A DNA stretch of 64,000 bases, taken from assembly GCF_009939295.1 (NCBI RefSeq), contig NZ_WVIC01000007.1:48132-112131 (forward strand), given 5' to 3'. The DNA is from Petrachloros mirabilis ULC683 (GTDB lineage Bacteria; Cyanobacteriota; Cyanobacteriia; Thermosynechococcales; Thermosynechococcaceae). The notes below the pieces were generated by a model, which made no database searches, was not told the DNA's origin, and was given only the letters and a program-made list of their open reading frames with translations. The stretch's first letter is position 1. The number at the start of each line of letters is the position of its first letter. Position numbers and translations under genes: made by a program. Shown in pieces: positions 25,234-33,872 of this stretch.

Positions 25234-25821
25234 TTACTCAGTGAAGTGATCGACTTGCAAAATAAACCCCGATAAAACCTCTTCTCCGCAGAGCTGCGTC
25301 GGCAGAGATCTCACTTCTTTAGCTTGCCCTGGTCGATAGATTTCTGCCTGTTGATCTTGAGGATTTAACAACCAGCCCAGACGCACGCCACTGCTCATGT
25401 ATTCCTGCATTTTTTCCTGTAGAGCTGCCAGATCATCGGTGCCGGAGCACAGTTCAATGACGAAATCAGGGGCAATGGGCGGAAATTTCTGGCGTTGCGC
25501 TGGCGTTAGCGCTTGCCACCGCGTCAGTTCCACCCAGGCAACATCGGGAGAGCGATTACCGCCACCAGGCAACTTAAACATCGTTGATGAGCTAAATACT
25601 TTTCCCAGTTGGGTTTGGCGATTCCAATTATTCAAATCAGTAATGGTATCAGCTTCTCGGTTGCCACTAGCGCCGCCCACAGGTGCCATCACAATCAAAA
25701 CTCCCTGGGCATTGCGTTCGATTGTCAGTTCAGAATTGTTGATACAAAGTTGATAAAACTGGTCATCGGTGAGATCCACCTGCTTGAAATCCAGCTTGAG
25801 GGGGAGTGTGAGTTGTCCCAT
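25234..25821 (-). CDS. Uma2 family (DUF820) putative endonuclease, copy 2
   Basis: A 195-residue protein from ATG 25821. It resembles copy 1 (FYQLCINNSELTIERNAQGVLIVMAPVGG and NRQTQLGKVFSSST), with the acid residues in SPDVAWVELTRW and PDFVIELCSGTDDLAALQEKMQEYMSSG. Copies 1 and 2 share the segment 'PD-V-W' and the RLG-LLNP-Q tail, so they are close paralogues of the same subgroup. The role is unknown. Confidence 0.85.
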   Translation of the reverse strand: MGQLTLPLKLDFKQVDLTDDQFYQLCINNSELTIERNAQGVLIVMAPVGGASGNREADTITDLNNWNRQTQLGKVFSSSTMFKLPGGGNRSPDVAWVELTRWQALTPAQRQKFPPIAPDFVIELCSGTDDLAALQEKMQEYMSSGVRLGWLLNPQDQQAEIYRPGQAKEVRSLPTQLCGEEVLSGFILQVDHFTE

Positions 25822-25952
25822 AGGATCGCTCCTGAACAGTAATCGTCAAATCGCTGTATGCCATTGACAACTTTTATTATTGCCTGGTTTTTGCAGATTG
25901 ATTGCCCAGTTCCATCGAGCGCTGCACCGCTTTTGGATTGATTTTGATCGAG

Positions 25953-26106
25953 ACGTGAGTTCGACGACTTATCCGCCCTCACCCCCTAGCCCCCTCTCCC
26001 AACATTGGGAGAGGGGGAACAGAGCAGAAATTCAACGTTTTAGCCCCTCTCCCAGGATTGGGAGAGGGGTTGGGGTGAGGGCAGACGAGAGCTGTCGAAC
26101 TCACGT
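25953..26106. mobile_element. MITE family 4 (154 bp, 13-bp inverted ends)
   Basis: Starts ACGTGAGTTCGAC and ends with its exact complement GTCGAACTCACGT. It is flanked by a perfect 7-bp duplication GATCGAG (25946-25952 and 26107-26113). Inside are two hairpins built on CCCCCTCTCCCA / TGGGAGAGGGGG and CCCCTCTCCCA / TGGGAGAGGGG. It fills almost half of the 353-base gap between the Uma2 and M20 genes. Confidence 0.85.
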
Positions 26107-26174
26107 GATCGAGGGGAAATATCCAGTCGCCAGGGATAATGGTTCCATGGCAGACTCGTGCTCAGGCGCTAGGG

Positions 26175-27356
26175 TCACCCCTCTTGCTGCCAATACTGAT
26201 AGGCGGCATAGGCCAGGGTGACCACACCTGTGGCAATGGCAGCCTCATCCACTACAAATTGGGGATGGTGTAGGGGCGGATTGGCCTGATCTGGAAAACC
26301 GACCCCGAGACGAAACATCGCGCCTGGTGCTTGCTCTAAATACATCGAAAAGTCTTCTGCGCCTAGAGAGGGTTCGCTCAACACTTGGACGCGATCGCAG
26401 CCCCAAGCTTCTTGAGCTGCTGCCTCAATCAATTGGGTCAACTTGGGGGCATTGGTGACTGCGGGAACCCCCCGCTGGTAGTCGAGGTGATAGCGCGCTC
26501 CGTAGGGCTTACACACACTGGCCACAATGGCCTCTATCCAGTCGGGGAGCATCTCTCGGGTTTCAGGGTGCAGCGATCGCACCGTTCCCTTTAAGCGCAC
26601 CTGATCAGCGATCACATTGGGGGCGCGCCCCCCCGAAATTTGGCCAATCGTCAGCACCACAGGTCTTAACGGATTTTGGGTACGGCTGATGGCCTGTTGC
26701 AGGGTAGTCACCACTTGGGCGGCAATCCAGATGGCATCTACCGCCTCATGGGGTCTAGCGCCATGACCCGATTCCCCCACAATAATCAAATCCAGATTGT
26801 CTGCGGCTGCCGTCAACGCCCCATAGCGCACCGCCACGATTCCGGCTGGAATCGAAGGAAACACATGAACACTGAGAATATCGCTGACCCCTTCCATAAC
26901 GCCATCGGCAATCATCCAGCTTGCACCTTGGGCAATCTCTTCGGCGGGCTGAAATAAAAAGCGGGTGTTGCCGGACAGGTGATCCTGGAGTTGAGCCAGT
27001 ACCATCGCTGTCCCCAGTCCTAGAGTGGTATGGACATCATGGCCACAGGCATGCATAATACCCGGCTTGCGCGAGGCAAACTCAAGCTGCGTCATTTCTT
27101 GAATGGGCAGGGCATCCATATCAGTGCGAATGGCCAGCCGTCGGGAATCTCGATCTTGCCCCTTAAGCTCACCCACAACCCCTGTTTTGCCGACTCCCTC
27201 TTGAACTTGCAGCCCACAGGAGGAAAGCACCCCAGCCACATAGGCTGAGGTTTGATACTCCTGGCCACTCAGTTCTGGATGGCAGTGGAGATGACGACGA
27301 ATTTCAATCAGTCGAGGGGTAAGGGTCTCAGTCAGGTGCTTAATGCGGGTCAACAT
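26175..27356 (-). CDS. M20 family amidohydrolase (peptidase/IAA-amino acid hydrolase type)
   Basis: A 393-residue zinc/manganese-dependent amidohydrolase. Metal ligands are visible in HACGHDVHTTLGLG and in the downstream PAEEIAQGASWMI, HVFPSIPAG and SLGAEDFSMYLEQAPGAMF. It starts at ATG 27356. It carries the lid domain between about 185 and 295 (GESGHGARPHEAVDAI to GTVRSLHPETREM). The family cleaves N-acyl or amide bonds, such as hippurate, IAA-amino acids or N-acetyl amino acids; the substrate here is unknown. No permease lies beside it. It belongs to the M20D subgroup, typically 380-400 residues. Confidence 0.9.
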   Translation of the reverse strand: MLTRIKHLTETLTPRLIEIRRHLHCHPELSGQEYQTSAYVAGVLSSCGLQVQEGVGKTGVVGELKGQDRDSRRLAIRTDMDALPIQEMTQLEFASRKPGIMHACGHDVHTTLGLGTAMVLAQLQDHLSGNTRFLFQPAEEIAQGASWMIADGVMEGVSDILSVHVFPSIPAGIVAVRYGALTAAADNLDLIIVGESGHGARPHEAVDAIWIAAQVVTTLQQAISRTQNPLRPVVLTIGQISGGRAPNVIADQVRLKGTVRSLHPETREMLPDWIEAIVASVCKPYGARYHLDYQRGVPAVTNAPKLTQLIEAAAQEAWGCDRVQVLSEPSLGAEDFSMYLEQAPGAMFRLGVGFPDQANPPLHHPQFVVDEAAIATGVVTLAYAAYQYWQQEG

Positions 27357-27473
27357 TTAGGGGTGAGGCGGCCAGGGCGCAGGGATGGATCAGGTATTGA
27401 TCAAGGTAACAGGGTTGAGCCTGGGCGGCTAGCCATTGCCCTTAGCGTCTTTACCCTCAAGGCCAAATCCTAA

Positions 27474-27625
27474 GAGCTTGTTTGAGAAGTTGCTTAGACC
27501 TTGCACTTGCCCCCCTAGCCCCCCAAAATTGGGGGGAAATGAGCAGAGTTTTTGGCTTTCTCCCCCCAATTTTGGGGGGTCGGGGGGGCTAATGCAGGGA
27601 TGAATGAGGCTTTTCAAACGGCCTC
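27474..27625. mobile_element. MITE family 1, copy E
   Basis: A 152-bp element with GAGCTTGTTTGAGAAG at the left; the right end reads GAGGCCGTTTGAAAAG inward. It is flanked by perfect TAA duplications (27471-27473 and 27626-27628). The interior core is more diverged than in copies A-D but keeps the same hairpin design around CCCCCCAAAATTGGGGGG. It ends at the stop codon of the SLH lipoprotein gene. Confidence 0.85.
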
Positions 27626-28593
27626 TAAGGGGAATTCGATAAATCCGATGGGGGCGTCTGCTGACCCACAGATTGACGCTCGGCGCGCAGTAAGTCTTTG
27701 GCCGATACGCCTTCCCCCTGAATACCCACAAACCATAGCGTCGCGGCAGCTTCGGCATGGGTGACGGGTTTTTGGGGTTGGAGCAGTAGGCTGGATCCGA
27801 TGAGGCGGCGGATATTGGCTAAGTCGCCATTTTGGTGATCGGCCAAGACAGCAGACAGAGCCGCAGCCCCAATGCGATTGGCGTCTTGAAACCCCCAAGC
27901 TTGTTGCACTTGGGTGGCGGTGCCTGTGGGCAAGAGGCGTTGCAAGTCAAGGGGAACTTTCCAGATCAGCAGGGTTTCTCGGGTCAGTGGGGCATCGGGC
28001 TGAAACTGAACTTGCTGACTGTCTCCAGTGAGGGGGCTGGGGATATAGCCCGCATCAGCCAATCCCTGGATGGCTGCGAAATCTGGGTCGCGAGCGGGTA
28101 CATCTGCAAAGATGGGGGTGGCCGTGGGAACAGCTGGCCGAATTTGGCGGGGGGTGCGATCGCGGTAAAACCGATTATTGACTGCCAGCAACCAGCGCGC
28201 AAAGGTACGCCTTTGAATCACAGCATTGGGGTCAAAGTTGGCCGCTTCAGTTTCTCCTGGGACACTCAGAACCCCTAAGCGGTCTAAATCTTCTAGATAC
28301 TCGCGCAACTCGGCTGGCACTTGTGCTCTATCTAGATCTGTATTGGAGTCGGGGCGAGTAGCATTTGGACGGGGCATGGGGCCAATCAAGTCCCCAGGAA
28401 CCTTGGGGTCACTCTCTGGAGCAGCATTGGGCTGCTCAGCCAGGGGTTCCGATTCTGAAGCACCATTGCCCCACTGGCGCGTCTGTGGATCCGCAGAAAA
28501 GGCATTTTCCCAGGCGGTGCTGTTACATCCAGCCAGGGTTGAAATTACCCCCAGACTCAGAAGCAGTCTCCAGATTTGGCGAGAGGCAGCCAT
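27625..28593 (-). CDS. SLH-domain-like lipoprotein
   Basis: A protein of about 322 residues from ATG 28593; a start at 28614 is possible. The lipobox LAGC follows a signal peptide (LLLSLGVISTL), so it is an exported lipoprotein. A Pro/Ala/Asp-rich linker follows to about residue 100. Two S-layer-homology-type modules are visible: AELREYLEDLDRLGVLSV...FDPNAVIQRRTFARWLLAVNNRFY and IFADVPARDPDFAAIQGLADAGYI...FQPDAPLTRETLLIWKVPL. A third lies near the C-terminus (KPVTHAEAAATLW). SLH modules bind cell-wall sugar, tying the outer layers to peptidoglycan. The TAG stop straddles the border of MITE copy E. Confidence 0.75.
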   Translation of the reverse strand: MAASRQIWRLLLSLGVISTLAGCNSTAWENAFSADPQTRQWGNGASESEPLAEQPNAAPESDPKVPGDLIGPMPRPNATRPDSNTDLDRAQVPAELREYLEDLDRLGVLSVPGETEAANFDPNAVIQRRTFARWLLAVNNRFYRDRTPRQIRPAVPTATPIFADVPARDPDFAAIQGLADAGYIPSPLTGDSQQVQFQPDAPLTRETLLIWKVPLDLQRLLPTGTATQVQQAWGFQDANRIGAAALSAVLADHQNGDLANIRRLIGSSLLLQPQKPVTHAEAAATLWFVGIQGEGVSAKDLLRAERQSVGQQTPPSDLSNSP

Positions 28594-28671
28594 CACAAGG
28601 GGTTCACCAAACAACTGTACCTTTTTACTCTAGCGTTCTTCCTGTACGCAACGCCCTAGGGCATCAGTGGT

Positions 28672-28890
28672 TTGGACACCAGCGCACCCGGTAAACGAAC
28701 CGTCAGCGCTATCTTGCGGGTCATGGGATTGAGCGAAGCCAAAAACTATCCAACCTATCATCGGGTTCTCAACCGAGCTTGCTGGTCGAGTCGAGCGGCC
28801 AGTGGTCGTCTACTGCGCCTATTGAGCAGTGTATTTGTGGGGGTCGGCCCAGCCGTGTTGGGGATAAATGCCCTGGCCTATGCCGCGTAA
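28672..28890 (+). pseudogene. Truncated DDE transposase remnant (IS701-like)
   Basis: A 72-codon open frame matching the N-terminal part of IS701/IS4-type DDE transposases: GKRTVSAILRVMGLSEAKNYPTYHRVLNRACWSSRAASGRLL, then GPAVLGIN where the first catalytic Asp region (GIDDT-like) would begin. The remaining 300 or so residues are missing, and no inverted repeats are recognised. The family assignment is from motif memory. It lies in the 370-base gap before gcvT. Confidence 0.7.
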
Positions 28891-28984
28891 ATGGATAAAG
28901 TCGAGCTAAGCGCTAAACTGGGTAAGCATTCCCCCCTGCGTTGTCTGTGCACTGGATTCAAATTTAAGCCCCAAAGGAGTTCCC

Positions 28985-30145
28985 TTGGCTGTCGAATCTC
29001 ATCTCGCTACCCCACTGCAAACCACACCGCTCCTGGCGTGTCACCAAGCTCTCAAGGCTCGCACCATGCCTTTTGGGGGTTGGGAAATGCCCGTCCAATA
29101 TCAGGGGATTACCGCAGAGCACCAGGCCGTCCGAGAGCGCTCTGGCATGTTTGACATCTCTCACATGGGTAAATTTCTGCTAGAAGGGATGGATCTAATT
29201 GGGCAACTCCAACCCCTAGTCCCGTCAGATTTGAGTGTGCTTAAACCCGGCCAGGCCAAGTACACTGTCTTTCTGAACGAGTCCGGTGGCATCCTCGACG
29301 ACCTGATTGTCTACTATCATGGCCAAACCAATACTGGTGCACAGGCTATTACCTTGATTGTGAATGCCGCAACTGCCTCTCAAGATCTAGAGTGGCTGCG
29401 TCAGCATATCAACCTCGACACGCTCACCTTAGAGGATGTAACCCCTGAGCGGGTGCTGATTGCGGTTCAAGGCCCAGAAGCCATCGCCTTGTTACAAACG
29501 CTAACTGTAGTAGATCTTAAACAGGTTTCCCGGTATGGCCACATCACCGGCACAATTTTAGACAAACCTGCCTGGTTTGCCCGCACGGGCTATACGGGCG
29601 AAGATGGGTTTGAAATTATGGTAGACGCCACCCTGGGGTCACTGCTCTGGGAAACCCTGCTCGCCAAAGGGGTACAACCCTGTGGCCTGGGTGCCCGGGA
29701 CACCCTGCGCCTGGAGGCCGCCATGGCTCTCTATGGCCAGGATATTGACTCGACCACTAGCCCCCTAGAAGCAGGTCTGCAATGGTTGGTGAGCTGGGAA
29801 AAACCTGATTTCATTGGCCGCAAGGCACTGATGACTCAAAAAAAACAAGGGGTCAGCCGTCAGTTGGTGGGTCTGCAAATGGACGGTCGCCATATCGCCC
29901 GCCATGGCTATCCGGTGAAGGCTTTATCTACCCTTTCAGAGACACCCTCAGAGGTGAGTGCAAATTCCACAGGAGAAGTCACCAGTGGCTCCATTTCACC
30001 GACGCTGGGCTATCCCATTGCTTTAGCCTATGTGCCCACTGCCCTAAGTCAGATCGGCCAACACCTATGGGTCGAAATTCGGGGCAAGGATTACCCCGCT
30101 CAAGTGGTGAAACGTCCCTTTTATCGACGCACCCGCACACCCTAA
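28985..30145 (+). CDS. gcvT: Aminomethyltransferase, glycine cleavage T protein
   Basis: A 386-residue T protein of the glycine cleavage system. It moves the methylene group from the lipoyl arm of H protein to tetrahydrofolate and releases ammonia. Conserved stretches are TPLLACHQALKARTMPFGGWEMPVQY, RERSGMFDISHMGKF, YTVFLNESGGILDDLIVYY and WFARTGYTGEDGFEIM, with the C-terminal GCV_T_C domain GFDFIGR-like. The start is TTG 28985, preceded at six bases by AAAGGAG (about 28973-28979), which decides this start. Cyanobacterial photorespiration uses this enzyme. gcvH and gcvP are not adjacent. A MoaD-like gene follows after 31 bases, probably in the same transcript. Confidence 0.95.
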   Translation: MAVESHLATPLQTTPLLACHQALKARTMPFGGWEMPVQYQGITAEHQAVRERSGMFDISHMGKFLLEGMDLIGQLQPLVPSDLSVLKPGQAKYTVFLNESGGILDDLIVYYHGQTNTGAQAITLIVNAATASQDLEWLRQHINLDTLTLEDVTPERVLIAVQGPEAIALLQTLTVVDLKQVSRYGHITGTILDKPAWFARTGYTGEDGFEIMVDATLGSLLWETLLAKGVQPCGLGARDTLRLEAAMALYGQDIDSTTSPLEAGLQWLVSWEKPDFIGRKALMTQKKQGVSRQLVGLQMDGRHIARHGYPVKALSTLSETPSEVSANSTGEVTSGSISPTLGYPIALAYVPTALSQIGQHLWVEIRGKDYPAQVVKRPFYRRTRTP

Positions 30146-30176
30146 AGACCTGCAATCACCTAGCCGGAATTCTACA

Positions 30177-30431
30177 ATGTCAACCATTGTGGTCACTGTG
30201 AAACTGTTTGCCGCCTACCAGGATGCCTATGGCGTTCCTGAGATGCAGATGGAGTTGCCTGCCCATACTCCTGTGGGTGCGATCGCAGATCGCTGTTGCC
30301 AAGACCATTCTCACCTGAACCAGTGGCGGCCCCTGACCCAGTTTGGCATTAACCTAGATTTTGTTTCCCCAGACACCCTACTCCAGGATGGCGATGAGGT
30401 CGTTTTAATCCCCCCCGTCAATGGCGGCTAA
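30177..30431 (+). CDS. moaD: MoaD-like small sulfur carrier (molybdopterin synthase small subunit)
   Basis: An 84-residue ubiquitin-fold protein ending in Gly-Gly (VNGG*), the terminal glycine being thiocarboxylated for sulfur transfer. The pattern VTVKLFAAYQDAYGV at the start and GDEVVLIPPVNGG at the end is typical of MoaD; length matches (about 80-85). MoaE is not adjacent. ThiS is excluded by the GDEVVLIPPVNGG end. ATG 30177. It ends two bases before the convergent crr6 gene. Confidence 0.85.
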   Translation: MSTIVVTVKLFAAYQDAYGVPEMQMELPAHTPVGAIADRCCQDHSHLNQWRPLTQFGINLDFVSPDTLLQDGDEVVLIPPVNGG

Positions 30432-30433
30432 GT

Positions 30434-30916
30434 TTAATCGGGATAAGCGTCTAACAACTGGAAAAGATCAGCTTCCAGCTCATATCCAAACATCTCTGTC
30501 ATCTTTTTGAGGCGGTTTGAGGCAGGTAGATCATGAAGACGTAGCCATCGTGACAGGGTAAAGATCTTGTGCATCACAAATAAATCGAGCGCCTGGGGAT
30601 TGAACGCCAAGTCAGGACTAAACTCATGGGGAACTAACATCGCTGCGTAGCGGGTCAGTTCACCCTCTCGCCAATTGAGAAAAAAAGGCAGCCAGGGATA
30701 GCGACTGTCTAAACGCACAAACCACAGCCGCACTTCAGGGATCTGAGGACATTCCACCGGCTCAGCACCGGTCTGAGGGTAGCGAACTTCAAAGGACAGG
30801 GTTTGCTCATGCTCAAGAAATGTCTGTGCCTTCAACCAAGATTCAATCACAGTTTGAGCTGGAGATAAGTCGAGGGTTTCAAAGTGAACCGCTTCAACCG
30901 CAATTACTGTGGCCAT
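30434..30916 (-). CDS. crr6: NdhI maturation factor Crr6 (DUF1817)
   Basis: A 160-residue cyanobacterial/plant protein of the DUF1817 family. Its plant homologue, CRR6, is required to mature the NdhI subunit of the photosynthetic NDH-1 complex. The conserved centre reads EIRLWF-like PEVRLWFVRLDSRYPWLPFFLNW then GELTRYAAMLVPHEFSPDLAF, and FVMHKIFTLSRWLRLH. ATG 30916. It has no signal peptide, consistent with a soluble assembly factor. Nothing in the neighbourhood relates to NDH-1. Confidence 0.88.
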   Translation of the reverse strand: MATVIAVEAVHFETLDLSPAQTVIESWLKAQTFLEHEQTLSFEVRYPQTGAEPVECPQIPEVRLWFVRLDSRYPWLPFFLNWREGELTRYAAMLVPHEFSPDLAFNPQALDLFVMHKIFTLSRWLRLHDLPASNRLKKMTEMFGYELEADLFQLLDAYPD

Positions 30917-31058
30917 ACCGCCATCCTATACATCTGGAGGTTCCGAATTGTATCTTAAGTCAAATGCTATAGGCATTTAGTTGAACCCAGCGTCTTAATG
31001 GTAGATACTTTGTGTTGCCTTGCCTATCCTGCTCATTGACCTGCTCATTGACCTGTTT

Positions 31059-33785
31059 ATGAACACAACCTCTGCCCAGTTGGTCGTCCACACCTCAAAA
31101 GGTCACCAATCCTTTGACCTCGCCCGTGAACCCTTCGCCATTGGCAGAGAACCGGACAATCATTTGGTCATTTCTGAAACCATTGTGTCGCGCTATCACG
31201 CCCGCATTGAGCCAGTCAAGGAAGGCTACACCCTCACCGACCTGAGCAGCGCCAATGGCACTAAATTAAATGACCAAGTGCTCACAGCTCAGGTGCCCGT
31301 GCGGCTATCTTCAGGCGATCGCATTGAAATTGGCTCCCTGACGCTAACCTTTGCCACAGAGGTTGCCAGCCCACCGCAAGCAGAGCCCGTGCCCAAAACT
31401 CAGATTGATAGCCAGGAGCCCCAAACTATGATGGCGGCACCAGAGCTACTGGATGCCTTGGCGGCTGCCCCAGCCGAGCATCTTTCCCTGCGCAACCTGA
31501 ATGTACTCACCATTGGCCGAGATCCAGGCAATGATTGCGTGATTGCCCACCCCACCGTGTCCCGGTTTCATGCCCGCATTGAGCGCAAACAAGGCTCTTT
31601 TATCGTGACCGACTTGGGTTCGAGCAATGGCACCTACGTCAATGGCAAGCGAGTCACCACGCCTCAAGCACTCCGAGCCAATGACGGAGTAGTGATTGGT
31701 CCTAGACGACTGGTTCTGAATATCAACGAGACCTTCACCCAAATCAGTGATGAGGGCAATCTGCGCCTAGATGCGGTCAATCTTAATAAGGTGGTAGGCA
31801 AGGGCGTCAAGCTGTTGCAAAATATTTCCCTCTCTATCTTGCCTCGGGAATTCGTAGCGGTTTTAGGCACCAGCGGCAGTGGCAAGTCCACCCTGCTAGA
31901 TGCCCTCAACGGTCTGCGCCCTGCTACGAGTGGTCAGGTTTTGGTGAATGGGGTCGATCTATATCGCAATTTTCAGTCCTACGCCACTCAGTTGGGCTAT
32001 GTGCCCCAAAAAAATATCTTTCATGAAGACCTCACAGTAGCCCAGGTCTTAGACTTTGCAGCCCAGTTGCGGATGCCTCCCGATACTACCCGTAGGGAGC
32101 GGCAGCAGCGCATTCAGGATGTTCTCGGCGAACTAGGACTGGCTCACCGTCAAGGGGTACCGGTGAAGCTCTTAAGTGGGGGGCAGCAGCGCCGGGTGGC
32201 CATTGGGGTAGAACTGCTCACCAAGCCCAGTTTATTCTTTTTGGATGAAGCTACCTCTGGCCTAGATCCGGGGACAGAGGCAGATATTATGTGCCTCCTG
32301 CGCCAGTTGGCAGATCAGGGGCGCACAATTTTGTTGATTACCCATGCCACCCAGAACGTGCATGAGTGTGACTTGCTGCTGTATCTCACCGAGGGGGGAC
32401 GTATTGCCTACTTTGGCCCCCCAGACCAAATTCTCAGCTATTTTCAGCAACACTTTAGCCAACAGTTTCAGGGCATTAAGGTACAAGATTTATCCGGTTT
32501 GTATCGAGCCCTGGATCCAGAAAAAAATTCCAGTGCGCCGTCCCCTGAGCAACTAACCCAGACCTTTCTGCGCTCGTCTTTCTATCAACAGTATGTTGTC
32601 AAACGACAACAGGTGGCGGGGCTCAGTGCCGCAGATCCAAGCAAGGCTAAACGCAAACCGAGCAAAACCCAGCAACACCATCAGGTGCCAGCATGGCGGC
32701 AGTTTTTGATTTTATCGGCTCGGAATTTGGTCGTATTAGCCCAGGATCGTGGCACTCTGTTGCTGATGTTGGCGATCGCACCTTTACTGGGGCTGCTAGA
32801 CTTCATGGCTTGGAAGTCGGATGTGTTTGACTTGCAGACGGGCAGTGCGGGCCAAGCCATTATCATGCTGTTTGTGAGTGCCTTGATTGCGGTGATGATT
32901 GGTGAAATCACCACTATGCGCGAACTGGTAAAAGAAGATGAAATCTTTCGGCGGGAGCGGCTGTATGGGCTGAAGCTGTTGCCCTATATCCTCTCGAAGG
33001 TGTGGATTGCGGTGCTGTTTTCGGTTTACCAAGCGGCAGCGTATCTAGTCGTTAAATACCTAGCCATTGATCTACCGGGGGGATGGGATGTGATCTGGCC
33101 CATGTATGTCACCACAGCTCTAGCCATTATGGCTGGAGCCATGCTGGGCTTGTTTGTGTCGGCGATTTCCCCCAATCAAAATATGGCTCCTTTGTTAATG
33201 ATTTTGGTGTTGGTTCCCCAAATTATTTTTAGTGGTGGGGTGCAGCCCGCCGATAATTTTGGTCCGGTGGGGCAGACCCTCAACCGGGTTAATGTGATTA
33301 AGTGGCCCTTTGAAATGCTGGTGACCCTCTCTCGGGTGGGACTTGATATTGATACCGATCCCTGTCGTTTGTCAACGGATCTAGAGCGTGAAGACTTTAG
33401 CCAAGCAGAATTAGATCAATGTCAATGTTTTGGCCCCCAGGTGTTTCGTACCTGTCGGGTGCCAGGGATTCGCAGTGGGTATGTGGATGCGGTCGATGAA
33501 TCGGAGCCAGCGCAACCGGAGCCGCCCGCCAATTTTGACCCCAATAATCCCGAACAAGCTCAAGCCTATGAGGCGCAGCTAGAGACCTGGCAAGCCGAAC
33601 TCATCACCTGGCAACGCCAACGCCGCACGGCCATCAATGGGGCTGAGGGGGTGATCAAAGGTCTTTATGATGAGCAGGGAGCCATTTTGAACGTGGATGT
33701 CCCCACTTACTGGCGCAATTTAAGCTTTTTGATTGTGGGGCTTCTTGTCTTGATTCCGATCGCCCAAAAGCGTAAGGATATTTAA
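31059..33785 (+). CDS. ABC-2 transporter with two N-terminal FHA domains
   Basis: A protein of about 908 residues from ATG 31059; a 13-codon upstream extension is open but unlikely. Two FHA phosphothreonine-binding domains occupy about residues 10-95 (IGREPDNHLVI, SRYHARIE, SSANGTKLN) and 148-220 (IGRDPGNDCVI, SRFHARIE, SSNGTYVNG). An ABCG-like ATPase follows: [17 protein letters not shown] near 270, signature LLSGGQQRRVAIGVEL, FFLDEATSGLD. The C-terminal half is an ABC-2 permease with six helices. Between helices there is a long extracytoplasmic loop with clustered cysteines (CQCFGPQVFRTC), then a Pro/Glu-rich helical segment. The FHA domains suggest Ser/Thr-kinase control (inference). The family resembles eukaryotic ABCG proteins. 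Confidence 0.88.
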   Translation: MNTTSAQLVVHTSKGHQSFDLAREPFAIGREPDNHLVISETIVSRYHARIEPVKEGYTLTDLSSANGTKLNDQVLTAQVPVRLSSGDRIEIGSLTLTFATEVASPPQAEPVPKTQIDSQEPQTMMAAPELLDALAAAPAEHLSLRNLNVLTIGRDPGNDCVIAHPTVSRFHARIERKQGSFIVTDLGSSNGTYVNGKRVTTPQALRANDGVVIGPRRLVLNINETFTQISDEGNLRLDAVNLNKVVGKGVKLLQNISLSILPREFVAVLGTSGSGKSTLLDALNGLRPATSGQVLVNGVDLYRNFQSYATQLGYVPQKNIFHEDLTVAQVLDFAAQLRMPPDTTRRERQQRIQDVLGELGLAHRQGVPVKLLSGGQQRRVAIGVELLTKPSLFFLDEATSGLDPGTEADIMCLLRQLADQGRTILLITHATQNVHECDLLLYLTEGGRIAYFGPPDQILSYFQQHFSQQFQGIKVQDLSGLYRALDPEKNSSAPSPEQLTQTFLRSSFYQQYVVKRQQVAGLSAADPSKAKRKPSKTQQHHQVPAWRQFLILSARNLVVLAQDRGTLLLMLAIAPLLGLLDFMAWKSDVFDLQTGSAGQAIIMLFVSALIAVMIGEITTMRELVKEDEIFRRERLYGLKLLPYILSKVWIAVLFSVYQAAAYLVVKYLAIDLPGGWDVIWPMYVTTALAIMAGAMLGLFVSAISPNQNMAPLLMILVLVPQIIFSGGVQPADNFGPVGQTLNRVNVIKWPFEMLVTLSRVGLDIDTDPCRLSTDLEREDFSQAELDQCQCFGPQVFRTCRVPGIRSGYVDAVDESEPAQPEPPANFDPNNPEQAQAYEAQLETWQAELITWQRQRRTAINGAEGVIKGLYDEQGAILNVDVPTYWRNLSFLIVGLLVLIPIAQKRKDI

Positions 33786-33872
33786 GGGCTGCCAGACGGT
33801 TTCGCCCTGTAGGGGGTTGGTGACTGACTGGTGCCGCGTAGGCAGGGCACGGGGTACGCTAAAGTGACAAAT

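Noticed and set aside
33831..33872. Longer start of the HEAT protein
   Set aside because: The upstream codons have no family character; ATG 33873 opens the acidic N-terminus.
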